From the NCBI GenBank assembly GCA_019218315.1, contig JAHUUI010000003.1, positions 206,443-270,442 on the forward strand: a DNA stretch of 64,000 nt, given 5' to 3'. Positions 1 through 8,592 of the stretch are shown here, piece by piece; positions within the stretch are counted from its first letter, which is position 1, and each line of letters begins with the position of its first letter. The DNA comes from Cardiobacteriaceae bacterium TAE3-ERU3 (GTDB lineage: Bacteria; Pseudomonadota; Gammaproteobacteria; Cardiobacteriales; Cardiobacteriaceae). The position numbers and the translations under genes are program-made. A model generated the notes under the pieces. It was given only the letters and a program-made list of their open reading frames with translations. It had not been told where the DNA came from and did no database searches.

Positions 1-20
1 GTAAAGCTACGCACCCAACT

Positions 21-48
21 AAAAAGGCCGCTTATAAGCGGCCTTTTT
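21..48. terminator. Bidirectional intrinsic terminator
   Basis: A perfect 28-base palindrome (A-run, GGCCGCTTATAAGCGGCC, T-run) lies 20 bases beyond the pgsA stop. Both strands present a GC-rich stem followed by a T-run, so it can end the minus-strand pgsA operon and any plus-strand gene entering from the left. The first 20 bases of the window hold nothing I can assign. Confidence 0.9.
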
Positions 49-68
49 ATTAGCGGTATTAAGCAAAA

Positions 69-626
69 TTACTTTAAGTACTGCACTGCCGCAGCAGTGT
101 ATTTCCACATTGAAAGCAAAGTGAGCACTGCGGCAATAATCAGCAATACTTGACCGATCTGCCAAATGGGAAAGCCGAAAAAATCATCTTGATAAATCAA
201 AAATCCAAGTGAAAACATCTGCGCTGTTGTTTTCCATTTACCAATGTTTGACACAGCCACAACATTGCGCAAATCAAGTGCGGCCATCCACTCACGCAAT
301 GAAGAGATCCACACTTCACGCCCAATAATAATCAGTGAACACAGCATTAGCCACCACTCTGGCCTACTTTGCAGTACAACAATCAAAACCGCAGCAACCA
401 TCAACTTATCAGCTACCGGATCAAGAAAAGCTCCAAGCGGACTGACTTCTTTATTGATCCGTGCCAAATAACCGTCAAAATAATCAGTGATACACGCTGT
501 AGCGTAAACGATCAATGCCGGCCACTTACCCAAGACTTCGGGGTGAACATAAAACAAAAGAATAAACAGCGGAATCATCCAAATACGTGCTTTGGTCAAT
601 TTCATTGCGAGTCCGGCTGTTTGCAT
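69..626 (-). CDS. pgsA: CDP-diacylglycerol-glycerol-3-phosphate 3-phosphatidyltransferase
   Basis: Makes phosphatidylglycerol phosphate from CDP-diacylglycerol and glycerol-3-phosphate, the committed step to phosphatidylglycerol and cardiolipin, in the inner membrane. The CDP-alcohol phosphotransferase signature is visible early in the protein (TDYFDGYLAR, then GAFLDPVADKL), surrounded by several hydrophobic segments. I chose the ATG at 626, giving 185 residues and a start like the family's. It lies just after the uvrC stop and has GGATAAG upstream; the frame stays open to 695 inside uvrC, but that extension lacks family resemblance. It is the last gene of the rne-ycaR-kdsB-uvrC-pgsA run. A cardiolipin synthase further along the window uses its pathway product. 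Confidence 0.93.
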   Translation of the reverse strand: MQTAGLAMKLTKARIWMIPLFILLFYVHPEVLGKWPALIVYATACITDYFDGYLARINKEVSPLGAFLDPVADKLMVAAVLIVVLQSRPEWWLMLCSLIIIGREVWISSLREWMAALDLRNVVAVSNIGKWKTTAQMFSLGFLIYQDDFFGFPIWQIGQVLLIIAAVLTLLSMWKYTAAAVQYLK

Positions 627-630
627 AAAC

Positions 631-2475
631 TTATCCTTGATCGTGAAGAGTGGCGTAAATATCTCTGGCAAGTGCTTCACTGATGCCCGGCACACGTGTC
701 AGATCATCAATGCTGGCGCGCTCAACCATCGCGAGACCGCCAAAGTATTTTAACAGGGCTTGACGCTTTTTGGCACCAATACCGGGGATTTGTTCGAGAA
801 CCGACTTTTGACTACTTTTTGCACGTGCATTACGGTGCCCCGTGATGGCAAATCGGTGCGCCTCGTCGCGAATCTGCACAATCAGCTGCATGGCCTGACT
901 GTCTGACGGCAAGAAACGTGCAATCGACTCTCCGGGAAACCAGAATTGCTCCAGGCCTGCTTTGCGCCCCTGACCTTTAGCAACTCCGATTAGCTGCATA
1001 TCATCAATGCCCAGCTCGGCAAATACCTCAATCGCCTGGCGCAGCTGCCCCTTACCACCATCGATAAAGACGATATCGGGTCGCTTGCCACTGTGATCTT
1101 CGCTACCCTCATCACGCTGCGCCTGCATCTTACTGTAGCGGCGCATAATCACCTGACGCATCGCTGCATAATCATCACCAGGGGTAATACCTTTGATGTT
1201 ATAGCGACGATAATCACTTTTGACCGCACCACGCTGATCAAAGACAACGCATGATGCAACTGTCTGTTCACCTTGGGTATGGCTGATATCAAAGCACTCC
1301 ATGCGCTCAGGAATTTTTTCCAGCAAAAACGCCTCGGCCAATGCAGCAAAGCGCTTATGCATCGCCATTTTTGCAGCCAGTTTCAGTGCCAAGCTCTGTT
1401 TGGCATTCTCAATCGCCATATCCAGCCATTTACGCCTTGCTTCTCGTGGTTGGCTAGTTATCATAACCTTATGCCCTGACTGCACAGTCAGATAGTCACT
1501 CAGTGCCGCTTTCTCGTCCAAATCAGCATTAACCAATACCTGCTTTGGTGCGCGACGTTGGTTGTAAAACTGGGTAATGAAAGCCGTTAAAATATCACCT
1601 TCGGATGATTCTTCAGGCAACTTTGGGTAATAGGCCTGCGAAGTCACATTATGACCATCGCGATAAAACATCACCTGAACACACGCTTCTCCATAAGCTG
1701 TCGCCACTGCCAATACATCGGCATCAGCCTCACCGGAAACCATATTTTGCTGTGTTGTTACCTTGCGTAACTGAATCAACTGATCACGCAACATCGCCGC
1801 TTGTTCATATGCCTGCTTTTCCGCCGCTTCAGTCATTTTTTGCGACAATTCTTCAAGCAAAGTCTCGCTGCGACCACTTAAAAATTCACGCGTATGCCGT
1901 ACAGTCTCTGCATAGTCTTTTTCGTTGATATAACCTACGCACGGCGCATAGCAACGCTCGATCTGATACTGCAAGCACGGTCGGCTGCGATTGGCGAAGT
2001 AGCTATCCTCACATTGCCGCACACGAAAGACCTTTTGCAAAATATCCATCGCATAACGAGCTGCACCAACGCTTGGATAAGGACCAAAATACTCACCCGA
2101 TTTGCGCGCACCACGGTGAAAAGTAAGCCGTGGAAAAGCATGTTCGGAGAGGTGGATATACGGATAGGATTTATCATCTCGCAGCAGGATGTTGAAGCGT
2201 GGGCGATGTGCTTTAATCAAGTTCCCTTCGAGAATCAACGCCTCGGTTTCACTTTGGGTGATGGTGGTGTCGATATCGACCACCTGCTCCATCAGCGCTG
2301 CTGTTTTACGGGTTAATCCTGTTTTGCGGAAGTAACTCGATAAGCGCTTGCGCAAATTCTTTGCTTTACCCACATACAGCACTTTGCCATCGCCATCACG
2401 CATTTGATAGACGCCCGGCAGCGTCGATACGTGGCTCAGAAAAATGTGATGGTCAAAACGACGCTCAACGCTCAT
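631..2475 (-). CDS. uvrC: Excinuclease ABC subunit C
   Basis: Makes the dual incisions around bulky DNA lesions in nucleotide excision repair after UvrA and UvrB load. At 614 residues it has family length. In order: GIY-YIG nuclease (LPGVYQMRDGDGKVLYVGKAKNL, residues about 19-45), a Cys-containing middle region, a UvrB-binding UVR segment near 200-240, an RNase H-like endonuclease region (FIDGGKGQL near 470) and a C-terminal helix-hairpin-helix (IPGIGAKKRQALLKYFGG). It sits directly upstream of pgsA, a pairing common in gammaproteobacteria, and about 80 bases after kdsB with no visible terminator between them. Confidence 0.97.
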   Translation of the reverse strand: MSVERRFDHHIFLSHVSTLPGVYQMRDGDGKVLYVGKAKNLRKRLSSYFRKTGLTRKTAALMEQVVDIDTTITQSETEALILEGNLIKAHRPRFNILLRDDKSYPYIHLSEHAFPRLTFHRGARKSGEYFGPYPSVGAARYAMDILQKVFRVRQCEDSYFANRSRPCLQYQIERCYAPCVGYINEKDYAETVRHTREFLSGRSETLLEELSQKMTEAAEKQAYEQAAMLRDQLIQLRKVTTQQNMVSGEADADVLAVATAYGEACVQVMFYRDGHNVTSQAYYPKLPEESSEGDILTAFITQFYNQRRAPKQVLVNADLDEKAALSDYLTVQSGHKVMITSQPREARRKWLDMAIENAKQSLALKLAAKMAMHKRFAALAEAFLLEKIPERMECFDISHTQGEQTVASCVVFDQRGAVKSDYRRYNIKGITPGDDYAAMRQVIMRRYSKMQAQRDEGSEDHSGKRPDIVFIDGGKGQLRQAIEVFAELGIDDMQLIGVAKGQGRKAGLEQFWFPGESIARFLPSDSQAMQLIVQIRDEAHRFAITGHRNARAKSSQKSVLEQIPGIGAKKRQALLKYFGGLAMVERASIDDLTRVPGISEALARDIYATLHDQG

Positions 2476-2555
2476 CGCAAAATATAAAAATAGCTGTCAT
2501 GAGAATAATATGGAGGCGGAATAACAGCAAACAAGCTGCAGCAAGTGAGAATGAA

Positions 2556-3305
2556 TTAATTTGTGCCGCGCAGCACTACTTCTACACGAGCAAGATCTTC
2601 TGCACAATCCACGCCTGGTGGTGGTGCTGCATCAATCACGCCAACGGCAATATCAATACCGTGTTCAAGAAAACGCAGCTGTTCCAGCTTTTCTGCCTGC
2701 TCTAATGGCGTGCGGGCAAGCTGGGGATATTGGTGCAACACTGCAACCCGGTAGGCATAAATACCAATGTGACGCAAATATGGGTAGTCACCAGCGACGC
2801 CATCAGCATCGCGAACATAAGGAATTGGTGAACGGCTAAAATAAAGTGCACGACCACGCTGATCACAAACCACTTTTACTGTGGTTGCCGCAGCTGGACT
2901 ATGCATACGGTCAAAAGGAGCAGCTAGCGTCGCCACACCAGCCCACGGTGCATCAGCCAAAGCTTGGGCAACGCTGTTAATCAGTTCGGGCGGCAATAGC
3001 GGCTCATCACCCTGCACATTAACGACGATAACCTCATCATCCCAGCCTTCGCGCGCAGCAACTTCACCAAGCCGCTCAGTACCGTTATCATGGTCTGGGC
3101 GAGTCATGACCACGTTCACATCAAGTCCTTCAAGGGCCACTGCAATGCGCAGATCATCATGAGCCACCCATACCGGCAAACCACTTTTCACAGCCTGCAA
3201 TGCAGTTCGCCGGATCATCGGCATACCGGCAATATTACGCAGCGGCTTACCGGGCAAGCGACTTGCGGCATAACGCGCCGGAATGACGACAACAGCCTGA
3301 CTCAT
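2556..3305 (-). CDS. kdsB: 3-deoxy-manno-octulosonate cytidylyltransferase
   Basis: Activates KDO with CTP to CMP-KDO for the lipopolysaccharide inner core, in the cytoplasm. The 249-residue protein opens with the nucleotidyltransferase motif (VVIPARYAASRLPGKPL), followed by RPDHDNGTER and NVQGDEPL, all hallmarks of KdsB. Its ATG overlaps the stop of the preceding small gene by four bases (3302-3305), which suggests translational coupling. The ycaR-kdsB pairing is well known in enterobacteria. Confidence 0.96.
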   Translation of the reverse strand: MSQAVVVIPARYAASRLPGKPLRNIAGMPMIRRTALQAVKSGLPVWVAHDDLRIAVALEGLDVNVVMTRPDHDNGTERLGEVAAREGWDDEVIVVNVQGDEPLLPPELINSVAQALADAPWAGVATLAAPFDRMHSPAAATTVKVVCDQRGRALYFSRSPIPYVRDADGVAGDYPYLRHIGIYAYRVAVLHQYPQLARTPLEQAEKLEQLRFLEHGIDIAVGVIDAAPPPGVDCAEDLARVEVVLRGTN

Positions 3306-3493
3306 GATTCTGCGTTCGGTAGAGTCGGCTCTGTTTTCTGTGCGTCTTCTGGAAGCAACATGGCAATGCCCCCCTGAACAGGGTAGCGATAGCTGCCGTC
3401 ACTTGTTTGCAAGTATGGCTGCTCGCCATCATGAAAAGTCAGAGGCTGCCCGGTAATCGGGCAGCGTAGTGCTGAAATAACGGCCTTATTCAT
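3302..3493 (-). CDS. ycaR: Trm112/YcaR family small protein (UPF0434)
   Basis: A protein of about 63 residues starting MNKAVISALRCPITGQPLTF, with the family's LRCP..G.L opening and a YPV..GI.ML.PE.A end. The family resembles the small activator subunit Trm112, but its bacterial role is unsettled. I chose the ATG at 3493 because it matches the family start; the longer frame to 3526 adds residues encoded inside the upstream gene. The start lies within the last codons of the RNase E-transaldolase gene (ATGAATAA, 8-base overlap) and its stop overlaps kdsB, so translation is probably coupled along rne-tal, ycaR and kdsB. Confidence 0.88.
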   Translation of the reverse strand: MNKAVISALRCPITGQPLTFHDGEQPYLQTSDGSYRYPVQGGIAMLLPEDAQKTEPTLPNAES

Positions 3494-6400
3494 CGTCAGA
3501 TTGCTCCTCTGAGGCTGAAGAATCACTCTCTGAATCTACAGATTTTGCTTCAGCAGACTCATTAGCAGCTGGTTGTGCCGCTTCACTTTTCTGCTCTGCT
3601 GCACGCAGTGCATCAATCTTCTCTTGCAAAGAATTGAGCAAATCAGCAAATGATGCTTCGAATTGAGCCACACCCTCTTTCTCAAGAGTATCGGTAATCT
3701 CATCAACATTAACCCCTGCATCACGTACAGCCTGAATAACCTCACCTGCTTTATCAATATCACGCATCAACGTAACAGACGCTCTGCCGTGATCTTTGAA
3801 AGCCGCGTAAGTTGCTGGTGGCACAGTGTTAACCGTATCAGCACCGATCAGCTGATCAACGTAGCGTACATCCGAGTAATTAGGGTTTTTAGTGCCCGTA
3901 GATGCCCACAGCAAACGCTGAACTGCAGCGCCCTTTTGCGCCAGCGCAATCCAATCGTCATGGCTGATACGCTCCAAATAATAAGCATAAGCCAACTGCG
4001 CATTTGCTATGGCGGCACGGCCACGTAAATCGGCATGCTCATCACTCAATGCATCGTCAATCTTGCTATCAACACGGCTGACGAAGAAGCTGGCTACTGA
4101 GCGGATCATATCAATCGACTTACCTGCTGCGACACGCTGCTTGAGGCCTTCGATATAGGCTTCAAGAACTTCCTGATAACGCACAACTGAGAACAACAAA
4201 GTAACGTTGATATTCAACCCTTCAGCGGTCAGTTCTGTGATTGCTTTCAAGCCTGCTTTTGTACCCGGCACCTTAATCATCACATTTTCACGGTTGACGC
4301 GCTTATGCAATGACAAAGCTTCTGCGATTGTCTTATCAGCGTCGTGTGCGATATCTGGTGAAACTTCCAAAGAAACCATGCCGTCAGTGCCATCAGTTTG
4401 CTCGTAAACAGGCTTCATTTGATCGCAAGCTTGCTGAATATCTTCGATAGCTAACGCAAAGAAAGCTTCACGAGGATCATTGCCATTTTCCGATAGCCAT
4501 TTGTTCAGGCCTGCATCATAGGCATCGCCATCAGTCATCGCTTTTTGGAAAATTGCCGGATTTGACGTCACACCACGCAGATCGTCTGTTTTGATCATCG
4601 CCGTGAGTTCACCTTCAGCGAGCATACGACGGTGGATGTTATCAAACCAAATACTTTGACCAAGAGCTGGTAACTGATTCAACGGGCTAGTAGCCTGGGG
4701 CTTGGCACTTTCTTCTTCACGCTCAGCCACATCAACTACAGCAGGCTCAGATTTTTTACTGCGCCGCTTAGCTGGTGCTTCAACTGGCTCCTGCTCTACA
4801 GCTGTATCAGCAGTATCTGACTTTGCTTCAGCTGCTGTTTCAGCCTTAGCTGAGTCAGCTTGCTTATCAGCTTTTGCTTCCACTTCAGCAGCATTTTGTG
4901 CTTTCTTGCTCGATGCTTTGCTGCGCTGGGCTTTTGCTTTTTCACGCTCTGGTGCTTGAGCCTGCTCCACCGCTGTATCGTCTTCTTGCTCTGCCAGCAG
5001 TGAAACCATACCTGGTGCATTACTCTGTGCTCCACTTGGCGCTGCAGTGAGTTTTTTACTTTGCTCATCATTCTGCGCTGCTTTGTCATCACGCGGTTCA
5101 TCCTGACGATCTGCAGCTACATCATTTTCTTGAGATGTATCTTGCACACCATCATAACCGCTATCGCCTTGCTCAGCCGCAGGCTGATAGCCAGCCTTGC
5201 CTTGCCCACGCACCGCATGCACATCACGCGGTCGACCTTTGCGTACTTGGCGTCCATCAATTTCACTCGGTGGATTACTCAGTTCTTCAATGCTTTGATT
5301 AACATCATCTTGAACAGGTTTCTGCTTGTTATTGCGCTCATTATCTTTGTGCGCTTTCTGCTCATTGCGCTTTTGATCATCGCGATCACGAGATTGCTCA
5401 CGAGCTTTCTTATCAGCTTGCTGATTGCGCTGCTGATTATCATCGCGAGTTTCCTTGTCATCACGTTGGTTGCGACGGGAATCGTTTTTGTCGTTACGCT
5501 GCTGACGCTGCTCATTGCCATCTTCACGTTGATTATCACGATCATCACGGCGCTTACGATCATTTCTAGCGTTCTTGTCTTTGTTGTTACGATCATTATT
5601 GTTGCGATCGTTGCCATTGTCGTTACGCTCATTGCGCTCACGACGGCGATCATCATTACTTTCACTGCCTTGCTGACGATCGTCATTATTTCTACGGCGG
5701 CGATTGTTCTGACGCTGGTTACGATTACCATTACGACGCTCGGACTGCGCTTCATCATCACTCGAAGGGTTGATGATTGCATCGCGCTTTTCTTTTACTT
5801 CATCTTTAAACAACGCAACCACTTTCGAAAACAGAGAAGACAGCCCACTTTTGCTGGTGGCTGCTTTTTCTTCACGCACTTCTTCTGCACGCTGTGGCAA
5901 TGGTGATTTTGGTACAACGCCCTGCACAGCCGGCTTTTCAATCGAAGCTGGCTCAATGTGCTTTGCATCGACCTCTTCAGCACTTTCAGCAGTAGTCTGT
6001 AAGCGATAGCTTGGTGTTTGGCTACCTTCATCACCAACTTCATCGTCACGCAGACGCTCAATTTGGTAATCAGGTGTATGCAAATTGGCATTCGGCACCA
6101 ATATCACTTCAACCTTATTGCGTTGCTCAATCAGCCGTATTGCCGCACGCTTTTCATTGAGTAAATATGTCGCGATGCTCACAGGCAACTCACCAGTGAT
6201 ACGACTGGTGCGGTCTTTCATCGCCTCTTCTTCAATCAGACGCAACAGCGACAACGCCATTGATTGGATGCCGCGAATACTGCCCTGCCCTTTACAGCGA
6301 GGACACACACGGTGGCTTGCTTCATCAATCGATGGACGCAGGCGCTGGCGCGAAAGCTCAAGTAGACCAAAGCGTGAAATACGCCCAATCTGAACGCGTG

Positions 6401-7517
6401 CACGGTCAATTTGGGTCGCATCGTAGAGACGCTGCTCAACGTCTTTACGGTTGCGTGATGAGCCCATATCGATGAAATCGATAACCAAAAGGCCGCCGAG
6501 GTCACGCAGGCGCATTTGGCGCGCAATTTCATCGGCTGCTTCAAGGTTGGTCTGATATGCAGTTTCTTCGATATCACCGCCCTTAGTTGCCTTTGACGAG
6601 TTGATATCGATCGAAACCAATGCTTCGGTGTAATCGATCACCAACTCACCACCAGATGGCAACTGCACATTGCGCTGGTATGCAGATTCAATCTGCCCTT
6701 CAATCTGATAACGGGTAAAGAGCGGAATATTGTCTTCGTAGAGCTTTAGCTTGCTGACATTGTTTGGCATGACCAAGTTCATGAAATCAGCTGCCTGCTG
6801 ATAAACACGCTCGTCATCAATCAAAATTTGTGTAATATCAGGGCGCAAATAATCGCGCAACGCGCGAACGATAATGTTGCTTTCCTGATAGATCAGGCGC
6901 TGAGGGGTCGCTTTGACGTACTCCTCAGAAATAGCTTCCCAAAGCTGCAACAGAAAATCGAGATCCCACTGTAACTCTTCCTGAGAACGACCAACACCTG
7001 CGGTACGCACGATAACGCCCATATCGCTCGGCGCATTGAGTTCGTCAAGCGTTTCACGTAATTCACGGCGTTCATCACCTTGAATACGGCGTGAAACACC
7101 ACCAGCACGAGGATTATTGGGCATCAAAACCAAAAAACGGCCAGCAAGAGAGATGTAGGTCGTGAGAGCTGCGCCTTTGTTACCGCGCTCTTCCTTATCA
7201 ATCTGTACCAATACTTCCTGCCCTACTTCAATCATGTCCTTGAAGCTAGGCTGATCATTACTGCTGGCGTTGGTCGAGCCGGTCAGGTATTCCTTACTGA
7301 TTTCCTTGAATGGCAAAAAGCCATGGCGCTGCGAACCGTAGTCAACAAATACTGCTTCTAGCGATGGCTCGATCCGAGTAATTTTTCCTTTGTAAATATT
7401 GGCTTTTTTCTGTGCAGAATAAAGGGTTTCGATATCTAGGTCGTAAAGCTGCTGCCCATCGACGAGCGCTACACGCAGCTCTTCCTGCTGTGTAGCATTG
7501 ATTAACATTCTTTTCAT
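3486..7517 (-). CDS. rne: Ribonuclease E fused to transaldolase
   Basis: A 1343-residue open frame without internal stops. Residues 1 to about 510 are the RNase E catalytic half: S1 RNA-binding domain (about 36-120), DNase I-like part with D304 in SIDINSS and the second acidic residue in VIDFIDMG, and the zinc-link CPRCKGQG. Residues 557-576 (SGLSSLFSKVVALFKDEV) are amphipathic like the E. coli membrane-targeting helix. Residues about 585-731 are rich in Arg, Asn, Asp and Gln, then comes an Ala/Glu/Lys-rich linker. From about 945 to 1295 is a complete transaldolase of the mycobacterial type: LGQSIWFDNI, GVTSNPAIFQKA, catalytic Schiff-base K1082 in MIKVPGT, and ASTGTKNP. The tail is acidic. 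No Met separates linker and transaldolase, so an ATG-initiated free enzyme is not expected. RNase E scaffolds the RNA degradosome in E. coli; the role of the fused enzyme is unknown. Confidence 0.95.
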   Translation of the reverse strand: MKRMLINATQQEELRVALVDGQQLYDLDIETLYSAQKKANIYKGKITRIEPSLEAVFVDYGSQRHGFLPFKEISKEYLTGSTNASSNDQPSFKDMIEVGQEVLVQIDKEERGNKGAALTTYISLAGRFLVLMPNNPRAGGVSRRIQGDERRELRETLDELNAPSDMGVIVRTAGVGRSQEELQWDLDFLLQLWEAISEEYVKATPQRLIYQESNIIVRALRDYLRPDITQILIDDERVYQQAADFMNLVMPNNVSKLKLYEDNIPLFTRYQIEGQIESAYQRNVQLPSGGELVIDYTEALVSIDINSSKATKGGDIEETAYQTNLEAADEIARQMRLRDLGGLLVIDFIDMGSSRNRKDVEQRLYDATQIDRARVQIGRISRFGLLELSRQRLRPSIDEASHRVCPRCKGQGSIRGIQSMALSLLRLIEEEAMKDRTSRITGELPVSIATYLLNEKRAAIRLIEQRNKVEVILVPNANLHTPDYQIERLRDDEVGDEGSQTPSYRLQTTAESAEEVDAKHIEPASIEKPAVQGVVPKSPLPQRAEEVREEKAATSKSGLSSLFSKVVALFKDEVKEKRDAIINPSSDDEAQSERRNGNRNQRQNNRRRRNNDDRQQGSESNDDRRRERNERNDNGNDRNNNDRNNKDKNARNDRKRRDDRDNQREDGNEQRQQRNDKNDSRRNQRDDKETRDDNQQRNQQADKKAREQSRDRDDQKRNEQKAHKDNERNNKQKPVQDDVNQSIEELSNPPSEIDGRQVRKGRPRDVHAVRGQGKAGYQPAAEQGDSGYDGVQDTSQENDVAADRQDEPRDDKAAQNDEQSKKLTAAPSGAQSNAPGMVSLLAEQEDDTAVEQAQAPEREKAKAQRSKASSKKAQNAAEVEAKADKQADSAKAETAAEAKSDTADTAVEQEPVEAPAKRRSKKSEPAVVDVAEREEESAKPQATSPLNQLPALGQSIWFDNIHRRMLAEGELTAMIKTDDLRGVTSNPAIFQKAMTDGDAYDAGLNKWLSENGNDPREAFFALAIEDIQQACDQMKPVYEQTDGTDGMVSLEVSPDIAHDADKTIAEALSLHKRVNRENVMIKVPGTKAGLKAITELTAEGLNINVTLLFSVVRYQEVLEAYIEGLKQRVAAGKSIDMIRSVASFFVSRVDSKIDDALSDEHADLRGRAAIANAQLAYAYYLERISHDDWIALAQKGAAVQRLLWASTGTKNPNYSDVRYVDQLIGADTVNTVPPATYAAFKDHGRASVTLMRDIDKAGEVIQAVRDAGVNVDEITDTLEKEGVAQFEASFADLLNSLQEKIDALRAAEQKSEAAQPAANESAEAKSVDSESDSSASEEQSDDE

Positions 7518-7812
7518 TATAAGTCTTTCCTTTACCGGTATTGATCAAAGGCATGAAGGCCATGAAAGACAATCCGGACTGTTGTTGTATACAAAAAATA
7601 AAACCACCGCCTGCCCAGCTCGCAAGCCGGTCAAGCGATAGCAAAAAATTCAGGATGGTAATGCGTTTTAAATACACGTTATGCATCTTGGCTCTAGGCC
7701 TTATATTTGAGGGATGAACTATAGCAATTTGCGCGTCTACTTGCAATGTACGATGACAAGCGCAAGCAATGTAGCTATGCTGTAGCGCCATTATCAGGAA
7801 TCGGAAATTTAC
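7518..7812. promoter_or_regulatory. Divergent rne/zapD intergenic region and rne leader
   Basis: These 295 bases separate the RNase E-transaldolase gene (minus) from zapD (plus) and contain no convincing gene. An AGGAAAG ribosome-binding site precedes the rne ATG and AGGAAT precedes zapD. E. coli rne has a long autoregulatory leader in the same position; the length here leaves room for one, but I did not identify a specific structure. Confidence 0.5.
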
Positions 7813-8583
7813 ATGCTTGCTTTGTCCATTTACGAACAGCCCCTCAATGAAAGAATGCGCCTAATGATGCGCCTGGAGTCGATGTTTAGCCAAATGCGCC
7901 TATTCAATCAGGCCAAAGACTATTATGAAATCCAGCTTTTTCTCGACGCGCTTTTCGATGTATTGGATTTTCTGCACCGTTATGAGATTCGCTCGGAATT
8001 AATCAAAGAATTGCAGCGTTACAAAGCCTTGTTAAACCGTGAAGATAGCGAATACCGTCCGACACCCTGTTCATCTGATACGCTAGAATCGGAGATAGAA
8101 CAGCATTTAGCCTCTATTCACAACATCAATTTCAATTTAATTAGTGCCCTGCGTGAAAATGAATTATTCAACAGCCTCCGCCAACGTAACTTTCACAAAA
8201 GTGGCAACTGCTTATTCGAAGTACCGGCTTATCAGTTCTGGCTAGGCCACCGCAACAGCGAAGGCCGCGCCTTTTTAACTGACTGCTATGAGCGCTTTCT
8301 GCCCATTGAGCATTGCGTCGAGCTAATTTTACATTTGGTACGCACTGGCAATGAAGAAGTACAAACTTCATGTGACGACGCTATATTCGTCAAAACACTA
8401 GATAGCCGCCGCACCAATCAAATGATCCGTATCCACATGCCTGAAGGGGTAGATACATTTCCCCGGGTCAGTGGCGATAAACACCGCTTTGCCATTCGTT
8501 TTATGCGCCAAGATTCTCCTATTGACCGCGCCTATCAAATTAACACACCGGTAACATTCGGCTTGCAGATCTGCGCAGCATAA
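7813..8583 (+). CDS. zapD: Cell division protein ZapD (YacF/DUF1342)
   Basis: A 256-residue cytoplasmic protein matching the ZapD family in length and N-terminal sequence (YEQPLNERMRLMMRLE, FLDALFDVLDFLHRYEIRSELIKEL). ZapD cross-links FtsZ filaments and stabilises the Z-ring at midcell. It is transcribed away from rne and converges on recG, with only nine bases between the two stop codons. E. coli zapD sits elsewhere, near coaE, so this neighbourhood is not the enterobacterial one. Confidence 0.92.
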   Translation: MLALSIYEQPLNERMRLMMRLESMFSQMRLFNQAKDYYEIQLFLDALFDVLDFLHRYEIRSELIKELQRYKALLNREDSEYRPTPCSSDTLESEIEQHLASIHNINFNLISALRENELFNSLRQRNFHKSGNCLFEVPAYQFWLGHRNSEGRAFLTDCYERFLPIEHCVELILHLVRTGNEEVQTSCDDAIFVKTLDSRRTNQMIRIHMPEGVDTFPRVSGDKHRFAIRFMRQDSPIDRAYQINTPVTFGLQICAA

Positions 8584-8592
8584 TCCGCGGAG

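Noticed and set aside
1-20. Possible tRNA 3' end (ACGCACCCA) at the left edge
   Set aside because: No CCA follows, and the bases where the T-stem should be lack the conserved C; too little sequence to support a tRNA.
5280-5780. Tandem repeat or CRISPR-like array
   Set aside because: Short imperfect codon repeats of a low-complexity protein segment; no constant repeat length or spacers.
5061-5906. Long plus-strand frame (281 codons) opposite the RNase E linker
   Set aside because: It is antisense to the Arg/Asn/Asp-rich low-complexity part; the repetitive codons keep the other strand open. The product is an implausible Ile/Thr/Leu string.
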